Below, piece after piece: positions 8,119 through 15,331 of a DNA stretch of 26,256 nucleotides. A program made the translations under genes and the position numbers. The notes below the pieces were generated by a model. That model did no database searches. It was given only the letters and a program-made list of their open reading frames with translations, and was not told the origin of the DNA. Numbering within the stretch: position 1 is the first letter of the stretch; every line of letters starts with the position of its first letter. This stretch comes from X23 sp050251575 (GTDB lineage: Bacteria; Bacillota; Clostridia; SK-Y3): positions 1 through 26,256 of the forward strand of contig JBFWMP010000026.1 in assembly GCA_050251575.1 (NCBI GenBank). The letters are read 5' to 3'.

Positions 8119-8859
8119 TTAAGGTCTTTCCGTTGTAGGGAATGTACTTCCCACATAAGGAAGATATCTCACAAATGCCTCAGCGTATTTGATACTCCGT
8201 TTTGCAGAATCTGTTGCCTGAAAACCTCTATGTGTGGCGAAGTGGGTGTAATAAGATATTAACTGAGGCTGACACTCGAAGCGTTTTACTGCTTCCATTT
8301 TTGTTTCAAAAGTTTCATCAATATCAATGAAGGTATTTGGTTTAAAATGATTAAACTCCGAATGAGGCACTGTACTTTCAAAGAAGTAAAGATTCGGAAA
8401 ATAATGAGCCGGTGTGTTGGGGAATGCCCCAATCTGCGCAGTACAGCTTACTGCTCTAATCACAGCTTTTGCTGTAATCTCATGATCTAAATTCAAGGGA
8501 TCATTCATCCAGTGAGTCAGAATAATTTCCGGACGGATATCCAAAATTCTTTTTGTAAGTATCCTGATAATCTCTTCATTTATAGTGAGCGGATAATCCC
8601 TATATCCATAGAACTCAATGCTTGCTCCGAGATAATCTGCTGCTGCTTGAGATTCTTTATGGCGGATTTTCTCGCATTCCTCAACCGTTCCGTTAGGATT
8701 TTTTATCCAGTAACTTCCCGATTCACCTTTTGCTCCGAATGTCAGAACTAGAATTGTAACATTCCAGCCTTCCTTAATATATCTTGCGATAGTTCCACCG
8801 GCTCTAGTGCAATAATCTGCCGCGTGGGCACTTACTACCATCATGTCTCTTTTCCCCAT
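8119..8859 (-). CDS. PIG-L/LmbE-family protein, GalB (4-oxalomesaconate hydratase)-like
   Basis: The 246-residue protein has the PIG-L fold: VVSAHAADYCTRAGGTIARY (8-27), LTFGAKGESGSYW (39-51), ILTHWMNDPLNLDHEITAKA (113-132), and the closing KYAEAFVRYLP. Deacetylases of this family carry AHPDD. Here the motif is AHAAD: the zinc ligands His12, Asp15 and probably His126 are kept, but the Asp that acts as general base in deacetylases is Ala14. AHxADxxxRAGG with FGxxGES is the pattern I associate with GalB, the zinc-dependent 4-oxalomesaconate hydratase of gallate degradation. I therefore infer a hydratase acting on an unsaturated polycarboxylate rather than a sugar deacetylase. It lies 26 bp after the hydroxyacid dehydrogenase in the same operon; RBS GGGGG lies upstream of the ATG. 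Confidence 0.8.
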   Translation of the reverse strand: MGKRDMMVVSAHAADYCTRAGGTIARYIKEGWNVTILVLTFGAKGESGSYWIKNPNGTVEECEKIRHKESQAAADYLGASIEFYGYRDYPLTINEEIIRILTKRILDIRPEIILTHWMNDPLNLDHEITAKAVIRAVSCTAQIGAFPNTPAHYFPNLYFFESTVPHSEFNHFKPNTFIDIDETFETKMEAVKRFECQPQLISYYTHFATHRGFQATDSAKRSIKYAEAFVRYLPYVGSTFPTTERP

Positions 8860-8885
8860 TTGTTATATCCCCCTTTTTACCATAA

Positions 8886-9848
8886 TTATAATTTAGGATT
8901 GTTTACAGGCCAGGTAGGTTTTTTACCTGAAAATACTTCGTGTATTCCCTTTGCCATGTGCTCACCCATTCTGTCATAGGCTTCCTTAGTAAAGGATGCG
9001 GTATGAGGCGTTACAATAACCTGCTCCATTTTAAAAAGAGGGTTATCCTCCTTTGGCGGCTCATCAGAAAATACATCTAAAGCTGCCCCCGCGATCTCTT
9101 TCGTTTCCAATGCTTCTATAAGTGCCTTTTCATCCACAATACCACCTCGAGCACAGTTGATAAAATAAGCCGTTGCTTTCATCATTCCAAATTCCTTTTG
9201 TCCAACGATTCTTTCTGTAGCGGGACTTAAAGGTAGATGCATACTAATAAAATCCGACGTTTGGAATATCCTATCCCAGTCCTTCAATATCTCTATCCCT
9301 TCCATCACCTTGTCCGGACTCACATAAGGATCATAAGCCAGTACCTTCATGCCAAAGCCGTGCATAGCGATTTTTGCCACATGGGCACCAATTTTTCCGA
9401 TACCGATAATCCCTAATACTTTACCTTCCAAATCCATCCCCATCAACTGATTCCTGCAAGCAGTATAATTTCCATTTCTCGTATCATTATGAGCCTTGAT
9501 TAAATCAATGGCACAGGCTGTCATCATAATAACTGTATGCTCTGCTACAGTAGTACAGTTAGAGACAGGTGCGTTTGTTACCCATATTCCCAACTCTTCC
9601 GCTGCTTTTAAATCAATATTGTCAACACCGACACCGTAACGAGAAATAACTTTTAACTTTTTGCCTGATTCCATAATTTCTTTGGTCAACGGTGCTGTCC
9701 TTGCTACAATAGCATCACATTCAACAACATCTGCTTTGATATCCTCTATAGTAATTCCCTTACCCATTTTTACTTCATATCCTAAATCTATGAGTATCTT
9801 CTTACTATCCTGAGGAATATCTTGAGGAATTAAAACTTTATATGCCAT
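8886..9848 (-). CDS. D-isomer-specific 2-hydroxyacid dehydrogenase (PGDH/SerA-like), cluster 1
   Basis: The 320-residue NAD-dependent dehydrogenase has the short SerA-like architecture without ACT domains. The Rossmann motif GIGKIG is at 149-154, with the NAD-selective acidic residue in YDPY (Asp173). The catalytic triad is Arg234 (NCARGG), Glu263 (SDEPP) and His282 (TPHTAS). R-YGVGVDN-D and TNAPVSNCTTVAEHT are family landmarks. It is the first gene after the sigma-54 promoter (leader about 40 nt) and is followed by the GalB-like gene. Phosphoglycerate dehydrogenase for serine synthesis is unlikely given the inducible catabolic context; (S)-sulfolactate dehydrogenase SlcC is from the same family. 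The paralogue at 17722-18684 has the same length and the same C-terminal end pattern (WPVNNPK). Confidence 0.9.
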   Translation of the reverse strand: MAYKVLIPQDIPQDSKKILIDLGYEVKMGKGITIEDIKADVVECDAIVARTAPLTKEIMESGKKLKVISRYGVGVDNIDLKAAEELGIWVTNAPVSNCTTVAEHTVIMMTACAIDLIKAHNDTRNGNYTACRNQLMGMDLEGKVLGIIGIGKIGAHVAKIAMHGFGMKVLAYDPYVSPDKVMEGIEILKDWDRIFQTSDFISMHLPLSPATERIVGQKEFGMMKATAYFINCARGGIVDEKALIEALETKEIAGAALDVFSDEPPKEDNPLFKMEQVIVTPHTASFTKEAYDRMGEHMAKGIHEVFSGKKPTWPVNNPKL

Positions 9849-9895
9849 GTTGTTTCTCCTCTCTTCTCCGTTTTATCTTCTTACACTCTTAATAA

Positions 9896-9912
9896 ATGCA
9901 ATTTTCATGCCA
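9896..9912 (-). promoter_or_regulatory. Sigma-54 promoter of cluster 1
   Basis: On the minus strand TGGCAT-GAAAA-TTGCAT matches the -24/-12 consensus TGGCAC-N5-TTGCA, with the required 10 nt between GG and GC. It faces the hydroxyacid dehydrogenase ATG 48 bp downstream. The same hexamers recur at 17504-17520 and 18909-18925, and a sigma-54 activator gene lies directly upstream. Confidence 0.88.
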
Positions 9913-10002
9913 ATACAGATTATTCAGAAAAAAAATAAGTTCAAACTGTTCCTTTACTAAAGTACAAAGCAACAAAAGCCCATTGCTCAGGCACTGGATA
10001 AA

Positions 10003-10043
10003 AAAGAGGGAAAAATCAAAAGCGTTTTGATTTTTCCCTCTTT
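10003..10043 (-). terminator. Rho-independent terminator of the cluster 1 activator gene
   Basis: A perfect 19-bp inverted repeat (10003-10021 with 10025-10043, 3-nt loop) is followed on the minus strand by a run of Ts. It lies 74 bp after the activator stop codon and upstream of the sigma-54 promoter, so activator and catabolic transcripts are separated. Confidence 0.9.
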
Positions 10044-10092
10044 AAAAAAGCTTTACTTTTCTTTATTAAATTTAGGTAGCAGATCAACATTC

Positions 10093-10102
10093 GCAACGTT
10101 GC
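10093..10102. promoter_or_regulatory. Putative upstream activator site of cluster 1
   Basis: GCAACGTTGC is a perfect 10-bp palindrome about 200 bp upstream of the sigma-54 promoter, with further TTGAA and GTTG half-sites on both sides (10084-10110). The distance suits an enhancer site for the neighbouring activator. The half-sites have the opposite order from those in cluster 2 (GTTGC-GCAAC). There is no experimental support in the sequence itself. Confidence 0.5.
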
Positions 10103-10116
10103 ATTCAACATATTCT

Positions 10117-12063
10117 TTACTTTTGCAACAATCCCCACATTTTCATTTTTCGCCATAAGGTTGTTCGATCTATTTCTAGCATATTGGCAATCTGGACTCG
10201 AGTTTTGCCTTTCTCTAAAAGGCATTCTACCGTTTCCTTTGTAACAGGAAAATCAGGCGGCTGCAATTCCTTTTTATCTTTTGCTGCAGAAGATATTTCT
10301 TTCAGAGCAAAACGCTGTATTTTTTCTTTCAAAATACTCTCCACATCTTGTTTATCTATTTGACTGGACTCACAAAGGACTGCCAGACATTCACATGTAT
10401 TTTTTAGTTCCCGTATATTTCCACGCCAAAGCATCTTTTTCAAAATCAACTTGGCATCATTTGTAAGGGCAAGCCCACTCTTTCTGCATTTTTCAGCATA
10501 TTTTTCTAAAAACACCTCTGCTAGAAGGAGAATATCTTCCTTCCTCTCCTCCAAAGAGGGCAATTTCAACTTCAAGACATCTAGACGGTAATATAAGTCC
10601 TCTCTGAATTTTCCTTCCTCTACCATAGACAGTAAATCCTTATTAGTAGCGGAAATAACACGAATATCAACATGGATTATCCTATCATGCCCAAGCCTCA
10701 TAAGTTCCTTTTCCTGCAAAACTCGGAGTAACCGCCCTTGGAGACTCATGGGCATTTCGCTGATTTCGTCCAAAAACAAAGTTCCCATGTGAGCCAACTC
10801 AATCAATCCCTGCTTTCCTCCCTTAGTAGCACCAGTAAAGGCACCTTCCACATAACCAAACAATTCGCTTTCTAGCAAATTCTCTGGAATAGCGGCACAG
10901 TTAATGGCTACAAAAGGAAACTTCTTTCGCTTGCTGGTATTGTGAATGCTTTGAGCAAATAATTCTTTACCCGTTCCGCTCTGACCAAAAATTAGGATAT
11001 TAGAATCTACTTCACTAAATTTTTGTGCTCTGCGTATGACCGATTTTATCTGATGACTTTCTCCCAATATATCATAAAAATGATATTTGGCTACATGACC
11101 TTTTTCTGTAATCTTATTTCTGATTTTCCATTCCGAATTTTGAATTTTCGATAAGTACTGCAAGGTTACAACAGAGCCGATGCGCTCATTTTTTAAAAAT
11201 ATCCCCGTCTTGTTTACGACTAAAGGAATATTGTTCAGCTTTACCAATTCATCAGAGCAACGATCTGTATAATATAAAAAATTACTGAATTCCGTATAGG
11301 CAAAAAGATCATCGAGGCTCTTACCTATAGCATCCTCTGCACTTATACCCAAAATATTTTCCGCCATAGCATTCATAGACGTAAATTTATTAATATGATC
11401 AAACGCAATAATACCGTCTACATTATAATCTAAAATAGTTTTGAATTTTTGAGCCTTTTTCTCTTCCTCGCGCCTAATATAGGCAGCTCGCTTTGCATCG
11501 GAAATAGCAGTTCTAATAGATTCACGCCCAGATTCTATCATAATACATGGAATGCCTAACTTTTCTCCATATTCACAAATTGGCTTGCCGCCAATTGCCA
11601 CATAATCCTTTTCCTTGATCTTTGAAAAAGCAAGTTCAGGCTCTCTTCCCATAGTAGAAGGCATTTCTATCGTTTCTATATCCATATTTAATAAATCAGA
11701 CAAATTTTCCGACTGTGAAACTAGAGGCTTGGTACCAAAAAATATTACTTTCTTATTACTGAACCGCTCTTTACTTTCATTCAAGCATCGTATTACATCA
11801 TTGGGTGTAACAGGGATCTCAATGACAGGGATAAATCGTTCTCTATTTTTTATCAGAATAGCAGAAAATCCTCTTGCTATAACTACATCGCAATTCATTT
11901 CCATATCCTTTATTTTACTTTGATCGTATTCTACAACGATATCCAGCTTGTACTCTTCTTGCTTTTCATTATCTTTATATACCTTTTCGTTATGCTCTGC
12001 GAAGACTGTCTTGAATAATTCCGCAAACTTATCATAAGGCGCAACTACCAAAATCTTAATCAT
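10117..12063 (-). CDS. PrpR-type sigma-54-dependent transcriptional activator, cluster 1
   Basis: The 648-residue regulator has, in order, a PrpR_N ligand-binding domain (about 1-190), a PAS-like domain (about 205-310), a sigma-54 AAA+ domain (about 330-560) and a Fis-type helix-turn-helix at the C-terminus (about 615-645). In the AAA+ domain, Walker A is GQSGTGKE (360-367), the sigma-54 contact loop is GAFTGA (407-412) and Walker B is GTLFLDEI (427-434). A basic helical linker (KRAAYIRREEEKKAQKF, about 191-207) joins PrpR_N to PAS. Members such as PrpR sense small carboxylates (2-methylcitrate). This one should sense the cluster 1 substrate and drive the promoter at 9896-9912. Start: AGGTAG upstream of the ATG at 12063. 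It is clearly homologous to, but diverged from, the 642-residue activator at 19066-20994. Confidence 0.95.
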   Translation of the reverse strand: MIKILVVAPYDKFAELFKTVFAEHNEKVYKDNEKQEEYKLDIVVEYDQSKIKDMEMNCDVVIARGFSAILIKNRERFIPVIEIPVTPNDVIRCLNESKERFSNKKVIFFGTKPLVSQSENLSDLLNMDIETIEMPSTMGREPELAFSKIKEKDYVAIGGKPICEYGEKLGIPCIMIESGRESIRTAISDAKRAAYIRREEEKKAQKFKTILDYNVDGIIAFDHINKFTSMNAMAENILGISAEDAIGKSLDDLFAYTEFSNFLYYTDRCSDELVKLNNIPLVVNKTGIFLKNERIGSVVTLQYLSKIQNSEWKIRNKITEKGHVAKYHFYDILGESHQIKSVIRRAQKFSEVDSNILIFGQSGTGKELFAQSIHNTSKRKKFPFVAINCAAIPENLLESELFGYVEGAFTGATKGGKQGLIELAHMGTLFLDEISEMPMSLQGRLLRVLQEKELMRLGHDRIIHVDIRVISATNKDLLSMVEEGKFREDLYYRLDVLKLKLPSLEERKEDILLLAEVFLEKYAEKCRKSGLALTNDAKLILKKMLWRGNIRELKNTCECLAVLCESSQIDKQDVESILKEKIQRFALKEISSAAKDKKELQPPDFPVTKETVECLLEKGKTRVQIANMLEIDRTTLWRKMKMWGLLQK

Positions 12064-12238
12064 ACTTCATCTACCTTTCTTAACCAAATGACTTAGTCAT
12101 TGCAATATACTAATCCTAAGGACATGAATCTCTCTATGACTACGAGCATCTTTACAAATATACTTCATTCAAATTTTTTCAAGAATATTTGCTTCGAATA
12201 TATCTTACTAAAATTTATGAATATAAACTATATAAAAC

Positions 12239-12267
12239 ATTATATACTTATGCAAATTTTATTTCAA
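12239..12267 (-). promoter_or_regulatory. Sigma-A promoter of the cluster 1 activator
   Basis: On the minus strand TTGAAA (12267-12262), 17 nt, TATAAT (12244-12239). The spacer and downstream bases are conserved with the promoter of the other activator (21062-21090): the matching block runs 12204-12268 against 21028-21091. The leader to the ATG at 12063 is about 170 nt. Confidence 0.82.
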
Positions 12268-12280
12268 TTTTATAAAACCA

Positions 12281-12592
12281 AATGCAGCTTAAGTTTTTGA
12301 ACCACAGCATCAAAGATTGTTAAAAAGCTTCATGCAACGCAAATGAGATGAAGAATTAATTGAAGATTACTCCTATACCGCTTTCCCTCAAGTAGGGCAA
12401 ACAAAACAACCGGATAAACTGCTTGGCTAATGCCTCTGTTTTTTCTTAGCGTGGCAATTCTATTATATATCGTTACCTGGATTAGAAAAAAGAAGTAGTG
12501 TGCAAGCTTTTGTACAGGTGTGGAGTAACAACAAATTATATTAGCAGACTAATATAAAATTTGAATTTCAGCGGAGCCTTACGTCAACATCG
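12281..12592. other. Intergenic stretch between clusters, possible decayed gene
   Basis: No intact gene is visible. On the plus strand there is a 28-codon open stretch ending in PDKLLG-stop. In another frame, starting within it, a hydrophobic stretch follows (WLMPLFFLSVAILLYIVTWI, then RKKK-stop near 12498). This looks like the tail of a frameshifted membrane protein, but I cannot name a family. Otherwise I see no promoter, terminator or RNA structure here. Confidence 0.3.
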
Positions 12593-12610
12593 ATTTATAG
12601 ACAAAATAAT

Positions 12611-12650
12611 AAAGCTACCAGCTTAGTTTTACCCAAAAGCTGATAGCTTT
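12611..12650 (-). terminator. Hairpin downstream of the cluster 2 UroD gene
   Basis: This is the same structure as 616-655: AAAGCTATCAGCTT pairs with AAGCTGGTAGCTTT, here with only a G-U wobble, followed by ATTATTTTG on the minus strand. It now lies about 330 bp after the UroD stop because of the extra 273-bp unit, so it may be a relic rather than the working terminator. Confidence 0.5.
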
Positions 12651-12927
12651 AAACTGCAATTCATATTTCTGAGAATTGTTATGGCTTTTTAAACTTTATC
12701 TGCCCATGATATTTGTTCTTCGTATAATACTTGTATTATAAACAGGGACGTAAAATATACGCCCCTATAAAAATCAAACTTACTAACTCTATTTTATGAA
12801 TAATTCCTTCAGCTTATTAATATACTGATAATATTCTAAAATTTAAGCAGCGAGGACTTTCTTTTATTCGATATATAGACAAGCTCCTATACTATTTTTA
12901 ATAAATTGCTCATGGATAGCTTTAAAC
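12642..12927. repeat. 273-bp unit bounded by a 13-bp direct repeat
   Basis: The 13-mer gatagctttaaac occurs at 12642-12654 and 12915-12927. Copy 1 of the duplication has it once (647-659) and lacks everything between. The unit holds a perfect palindrome TATAATAC-TT-GTATTATA (12723-12740) and a hairpin GGGGCGTA/TACGTCCC (12765-12745, minus strand). It also holds a 16-codon minus-strand open tail (EYYQYINKLKELFIK-stop) that vaguely resembles a TctC C-terminus. It is either an insertion with target duplication or the ancestral state, lost from copy 1 by recombination between the 13-mers. Confidence 0.75.
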
Positions 12928-12978
12928 AGTATGTCACATATTCCTCAGTAAATCTTACTATCTACTATTGATTAATTC

Positions 12979-14112
12979 TTAGTCTATTTTAATTGGATAA
13001 TTCCCGAATTCCTTCCATGCTTCTATCGCAGCATAATAATTTTCCGGCTTTACTCCCGGCTCTAATATATTTCCACCCGTGAGAACAAAACCTCCACCCG
13101 GTGCTCCGTGCTTCATTGCATAAACAGCCTCCGCCTTGACCTCTTCCGGTGTACCTGCAATAAGAGTTTCAACATTCATGCCTCCAAACAGGCATAATTT
13201 CCCTTCATATTTTTCCTTAAGACGTTTAATATCCATGCCCGCACTTGGTTGAATTCCATGCCATCCGTCAATACCCATTTCAACAAAAGAGTCTAATATG
13301 TCCCACATCACACCATCGGTATGCTTGATAAAATATGCACCCCGACTATGAACAGCATTGCAAACACGTTTTAAATAGGGCATGATAAATTCTTCATACC
13401 GTTGTACACCTACTGTAATCCCTTTATTATCGGCATAATCTTCTGTCACCATGATGCCATCACATCCGATATCCATAAACGCGTCGATATAAGCAATAGC
13501 TTTTTTACATTCAATATCTGCAAGCTTATGAACAAACTCAGGCTCTGTAATCATTCTGATCATGTATTCTTCCATCCCTACAGTGTTTAGGTATGGAAAA
13601 GTTCCTCCTATTGAAGGGCGTCCCATAATAAAATGCGTGTCACCAAGCTTATCAATAATCGCTTTTGCTATTTCCATCTCACATTCATCAACTGAAAAGT
13701 TAGGATCCTCTACAATATCATCAATTGTAATATCAGTATTATAAGAATCAGGGCAGACGACATTTCCCGCTTCAGGATTAAAGTGAAATTTCTTTCCTGT
13801 ATTATCTTCAAATAAGCGTTCGGATATACGCTTATACCCTGAATAGTCCTTCTTTTTAGGAGCTACCGGAACCCTGATATAATCCCATTGCATTTTTTTA
13901 GTCAAACCCACGATAGCATCAACATAGTCTGCTACAATTTTATCTCTATTTCCTGCCCAAAGAGCTTCTAATTCATCCCAGCCGCCATAACACAAAGTTT
14001 TATAACCCATTACCTGTTCAAAATACACGGAATTAAATGCATTCTCACCACGCGGTACCCGGTCTGACTCTTTATGATTAAGTGCTGCGATGACACGTTC
14101 TTTTGAAGTCAT
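12979..14112 (-). CDS. Uroporphyrinogen decarboxylase (UroD/MtaA superfamily) protein, copy 2
   Basis: The 377-residue protein is identical to that at 712-1845 except for Ser instead of Pro at residue 16, where two bases of the codon changed. The other four base differences are silent. The family features are the same: KHTDG (263-267) in place of the HxCG zinc motif, GRPSIGG, the GIDGWHGIQPSAGMDI block and the APGGGFVLTGGN C-terminal block. It is the last gene of cluster 2, 105 bp after tctC with a hairpin in between, and keeps the AGGAGGG ribosome site. Its presence at the end of both otherwise diverged clusters suggests that the same enzymatic step is needed with both transporters, or that the two copies are kept alike by gene conversion. 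No corrinoid-binding protein is nearby. Confidence 0.85.
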   Translation of the reverse strand: MTSKERVIAALNHKESDRVPRGENAFNSVYFEQVMGYKTLCYGGWDELEALWAGNRDKIVADYVDAIVGLTKKMQWDYIRVPVAPKKKDYSGYKRISERLFEDNTGKKFHFNPEAGNVVCPDSYNTDITIDDIVEDPNFSVDECEMEIAKAIIDKLGDTHFIMGRPSIGGTFPYLNTVGMEEYMIRMITEPEFVHKLADIECKKAIAYIDAFMDIGCDGIMVTEDYADNKGITVGVQRYEEFIMPYLKRVCNAVHSRGAYFIKHTDGVMWDILDSFVEMGIDGWHGIQPSAGMDIKRLKEKYEGKLCLFGGMNVETLIAGTPEEVKAEAVYAMKHGAPGGGFVLTGGNILEPGVKPENYYAAIEAWKEFGNYPIKID

Positions 14113-14145
14113 CTGTAAACCCTCCTGAAAATTCTTATTATTAAG

Positions 14146-14191
14146 CCTAGCCCCTTCCGAAAACCTATATGATTTTAAGGAACGGGCTAGG
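14146..14191 (-). promoter_or_regulatory. Intercistronic hairpin between tctC and UroD gene (cluster 2)
   Basis: CCTAGCCCCTTCC (14146-14158) pairs with GGAACGGGCTAGG (14179-14191) with one mismatch in 13. No T-run follows on the minus strand. It sits 26 bp after the tctC stop. As at 5638-5672, it would stabilise the tctC message and dampen reading into the next gene. Confidence 0.6.
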
Positions 14192-14217
14192 TACTTACTT
14201 CTTTGGATACTTCTTAA

Positions 14218-15276
14218 TTATTTACCTTTAAATGAGGACTCATATTTCTTGAACTCAGTCATATAGTTTTCAAGCATAGTCTTTGCATCTTTTGAATTAA
14301 GATAATAAGGTTCCATCTTGTATGCTTTTTCGATATCTGCAGCAAAATCTTTATTTTCAAGAACAACCTTTTTCACTGCAGCAGAGAATTTATCAACTAT
14401 TCCTGCCGGAGTTCCTTTAGGTAAATAGAATACAAACGGACGCTCAATAGCCATATCTACGCCCTGCTCCTTAGCTGTTGGAATTTCAGGAACTTTTGAG
14501 CTTCTTTCGTCAGCAAAGATGCAAAGGATTCTGAAATCACCACTTTCAACCAGCGCTTTAACATTACCATAACCTGTATTGATAACATCAACGTGTCCGC
14601 CAAGAAGAGCTGCATTCTTTTCATTTGCAGGACCGATATCAACGATTTGGAACTTAACGTCTGCTACCTCTTCCATGATAAGTGCCTGCAGATAAGTGAA
14701 TCCACCAATCTGAGTTGCATACTTTACAGTTTCCGGTTTAGCTTTTGCTGCCGCAATAAGATCTTGAAGATTCTTATATGGAGAATCTGCTTTTACTGCA
14801 AGAAGACCTAATTTTTCATTTGCTGCTGCTGCCACAATCTCAAAATCGTTAAAAGTCTGTTGTACCGTACCGCTTAAGTTGAAAACAAGCTGACCGAGAT
14901 GATAATAATAAACGGAATATCCATCCGGATTTGCGTCAAAAACCTGTTTAGTTGCAATGGCGCCACCGCCACCAGGCATATTTGTAATAATAAACGGTTG
15001 TCCTAACTCTTTCTCAAGATATTTAGCAAGCGTTCTCGATGTAAAGTCAGTATCACCGCCTGCACTTGCAGGAATATATATTTGTACGGGTTTTTTTGGC
15101 CAATCAACCTTTTCAGGCTCTGCTGCCGGCTTTTCTGCCGGTGCTTGTGCTGAAGGTGCTGCCGGCGCTTTTTCTGCCGGTGCCGATTCTTTGGAAGGTG
15201 CACATCCTGTAAATAACAAGGAGAAGCACATGAGTACCAAAGTAATAAAGCTTACCATTCTTAAACCTTTTTTCAT
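14218..15276 (-). CDS. tctC: Tripartite tricarboxylate transporter substrate-binding lipoprotein TctC (cluster 2)
   Basis: I start this 352-residue protein at the ATG 15274-15276, where AGGAGG lies 7 nt upstream. A longer frame reaches 15342 but would overlap the end of tctA and adds a non-signal-like extension. The N-terminus MKKGLRMVSFITLVLMCFSL is followed by the lipobox LFTGC and an Ala/Pro/Glu-rich linker (PAEKAPAAPSAQAPAEKPA). The Bug-type domain then begins: WPKKPVQIYIPASAGGDTDF, LGQPFIITNMPGGGGAI, IVDIGPANEKNAALLGGHVD, PEIPTAKEQGVD, FYLPKGTP. The linker composition is quite different from the Ser/Thr/Pro linker of the cluster 1 protein. Here tctC is the distal transporter gene (order B-A-C), unlike cluster 1 (C-B-A). 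Confidence 0.93.
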   Translation of the reverse strand: MKKGLRMVSFITLVLMCFSLLFTGCAPSKESAPAEKAPAAPSAQAPAEKPAAEPEKVDWPKKPVQIYIPASAGGDTDFTSRTLAKYLEKELGQPFIITNMPGGGGAIATKQVFDANPDGYSVYYYHLGQLVFNLSGTVQQTFNDFEIVAAAANEKLGLLAVKADSPYKNLQDLIAAAKAKPETVKYATQIGGFTYLQALIMEEVADVKFQIVDIGPANEKNAALLGGHVDVINTGYGNVKALVESGDFRILCIFADERSSKVPEIPTAKEQGVDMAIERPFVFYLPKGTPAGIVDKFSAAVKKVVLENKDFAADIEKAYKMEPYYLNSKDAKTMLENYMTEFKKYESSFKGK

Positions 15277-15331
15277 TTTGAAACCTCCTATAAATTTAAT
15301 ATTATACTTAAATGTATTCTTAGAATACATC

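Larger units (their letters stand above)
12593..14144. repeat. Long duplication, copy 2 (with 273 extra bases)
   Basis: This is the second copy of the block at 600-1876. It contains the hairpin (12611-12650), then a 273-bp unit absent from copy 1, then the UroD gene and its RBS. The left limit is at tttatagacaaaataataaa; the right limit is about 30 bp beyond the start codon, after which the two copies lead into unrelated sequence. Confidence 0.92.

Noticed and set aside
10016..10225. 69-codon minus-strand frame overlapping the end of the cluster 1 activator
   Set aside because: It overlaps the activator's helix-turn-helix codons and runs through the terminator hairpin; it is not a plausible gene.
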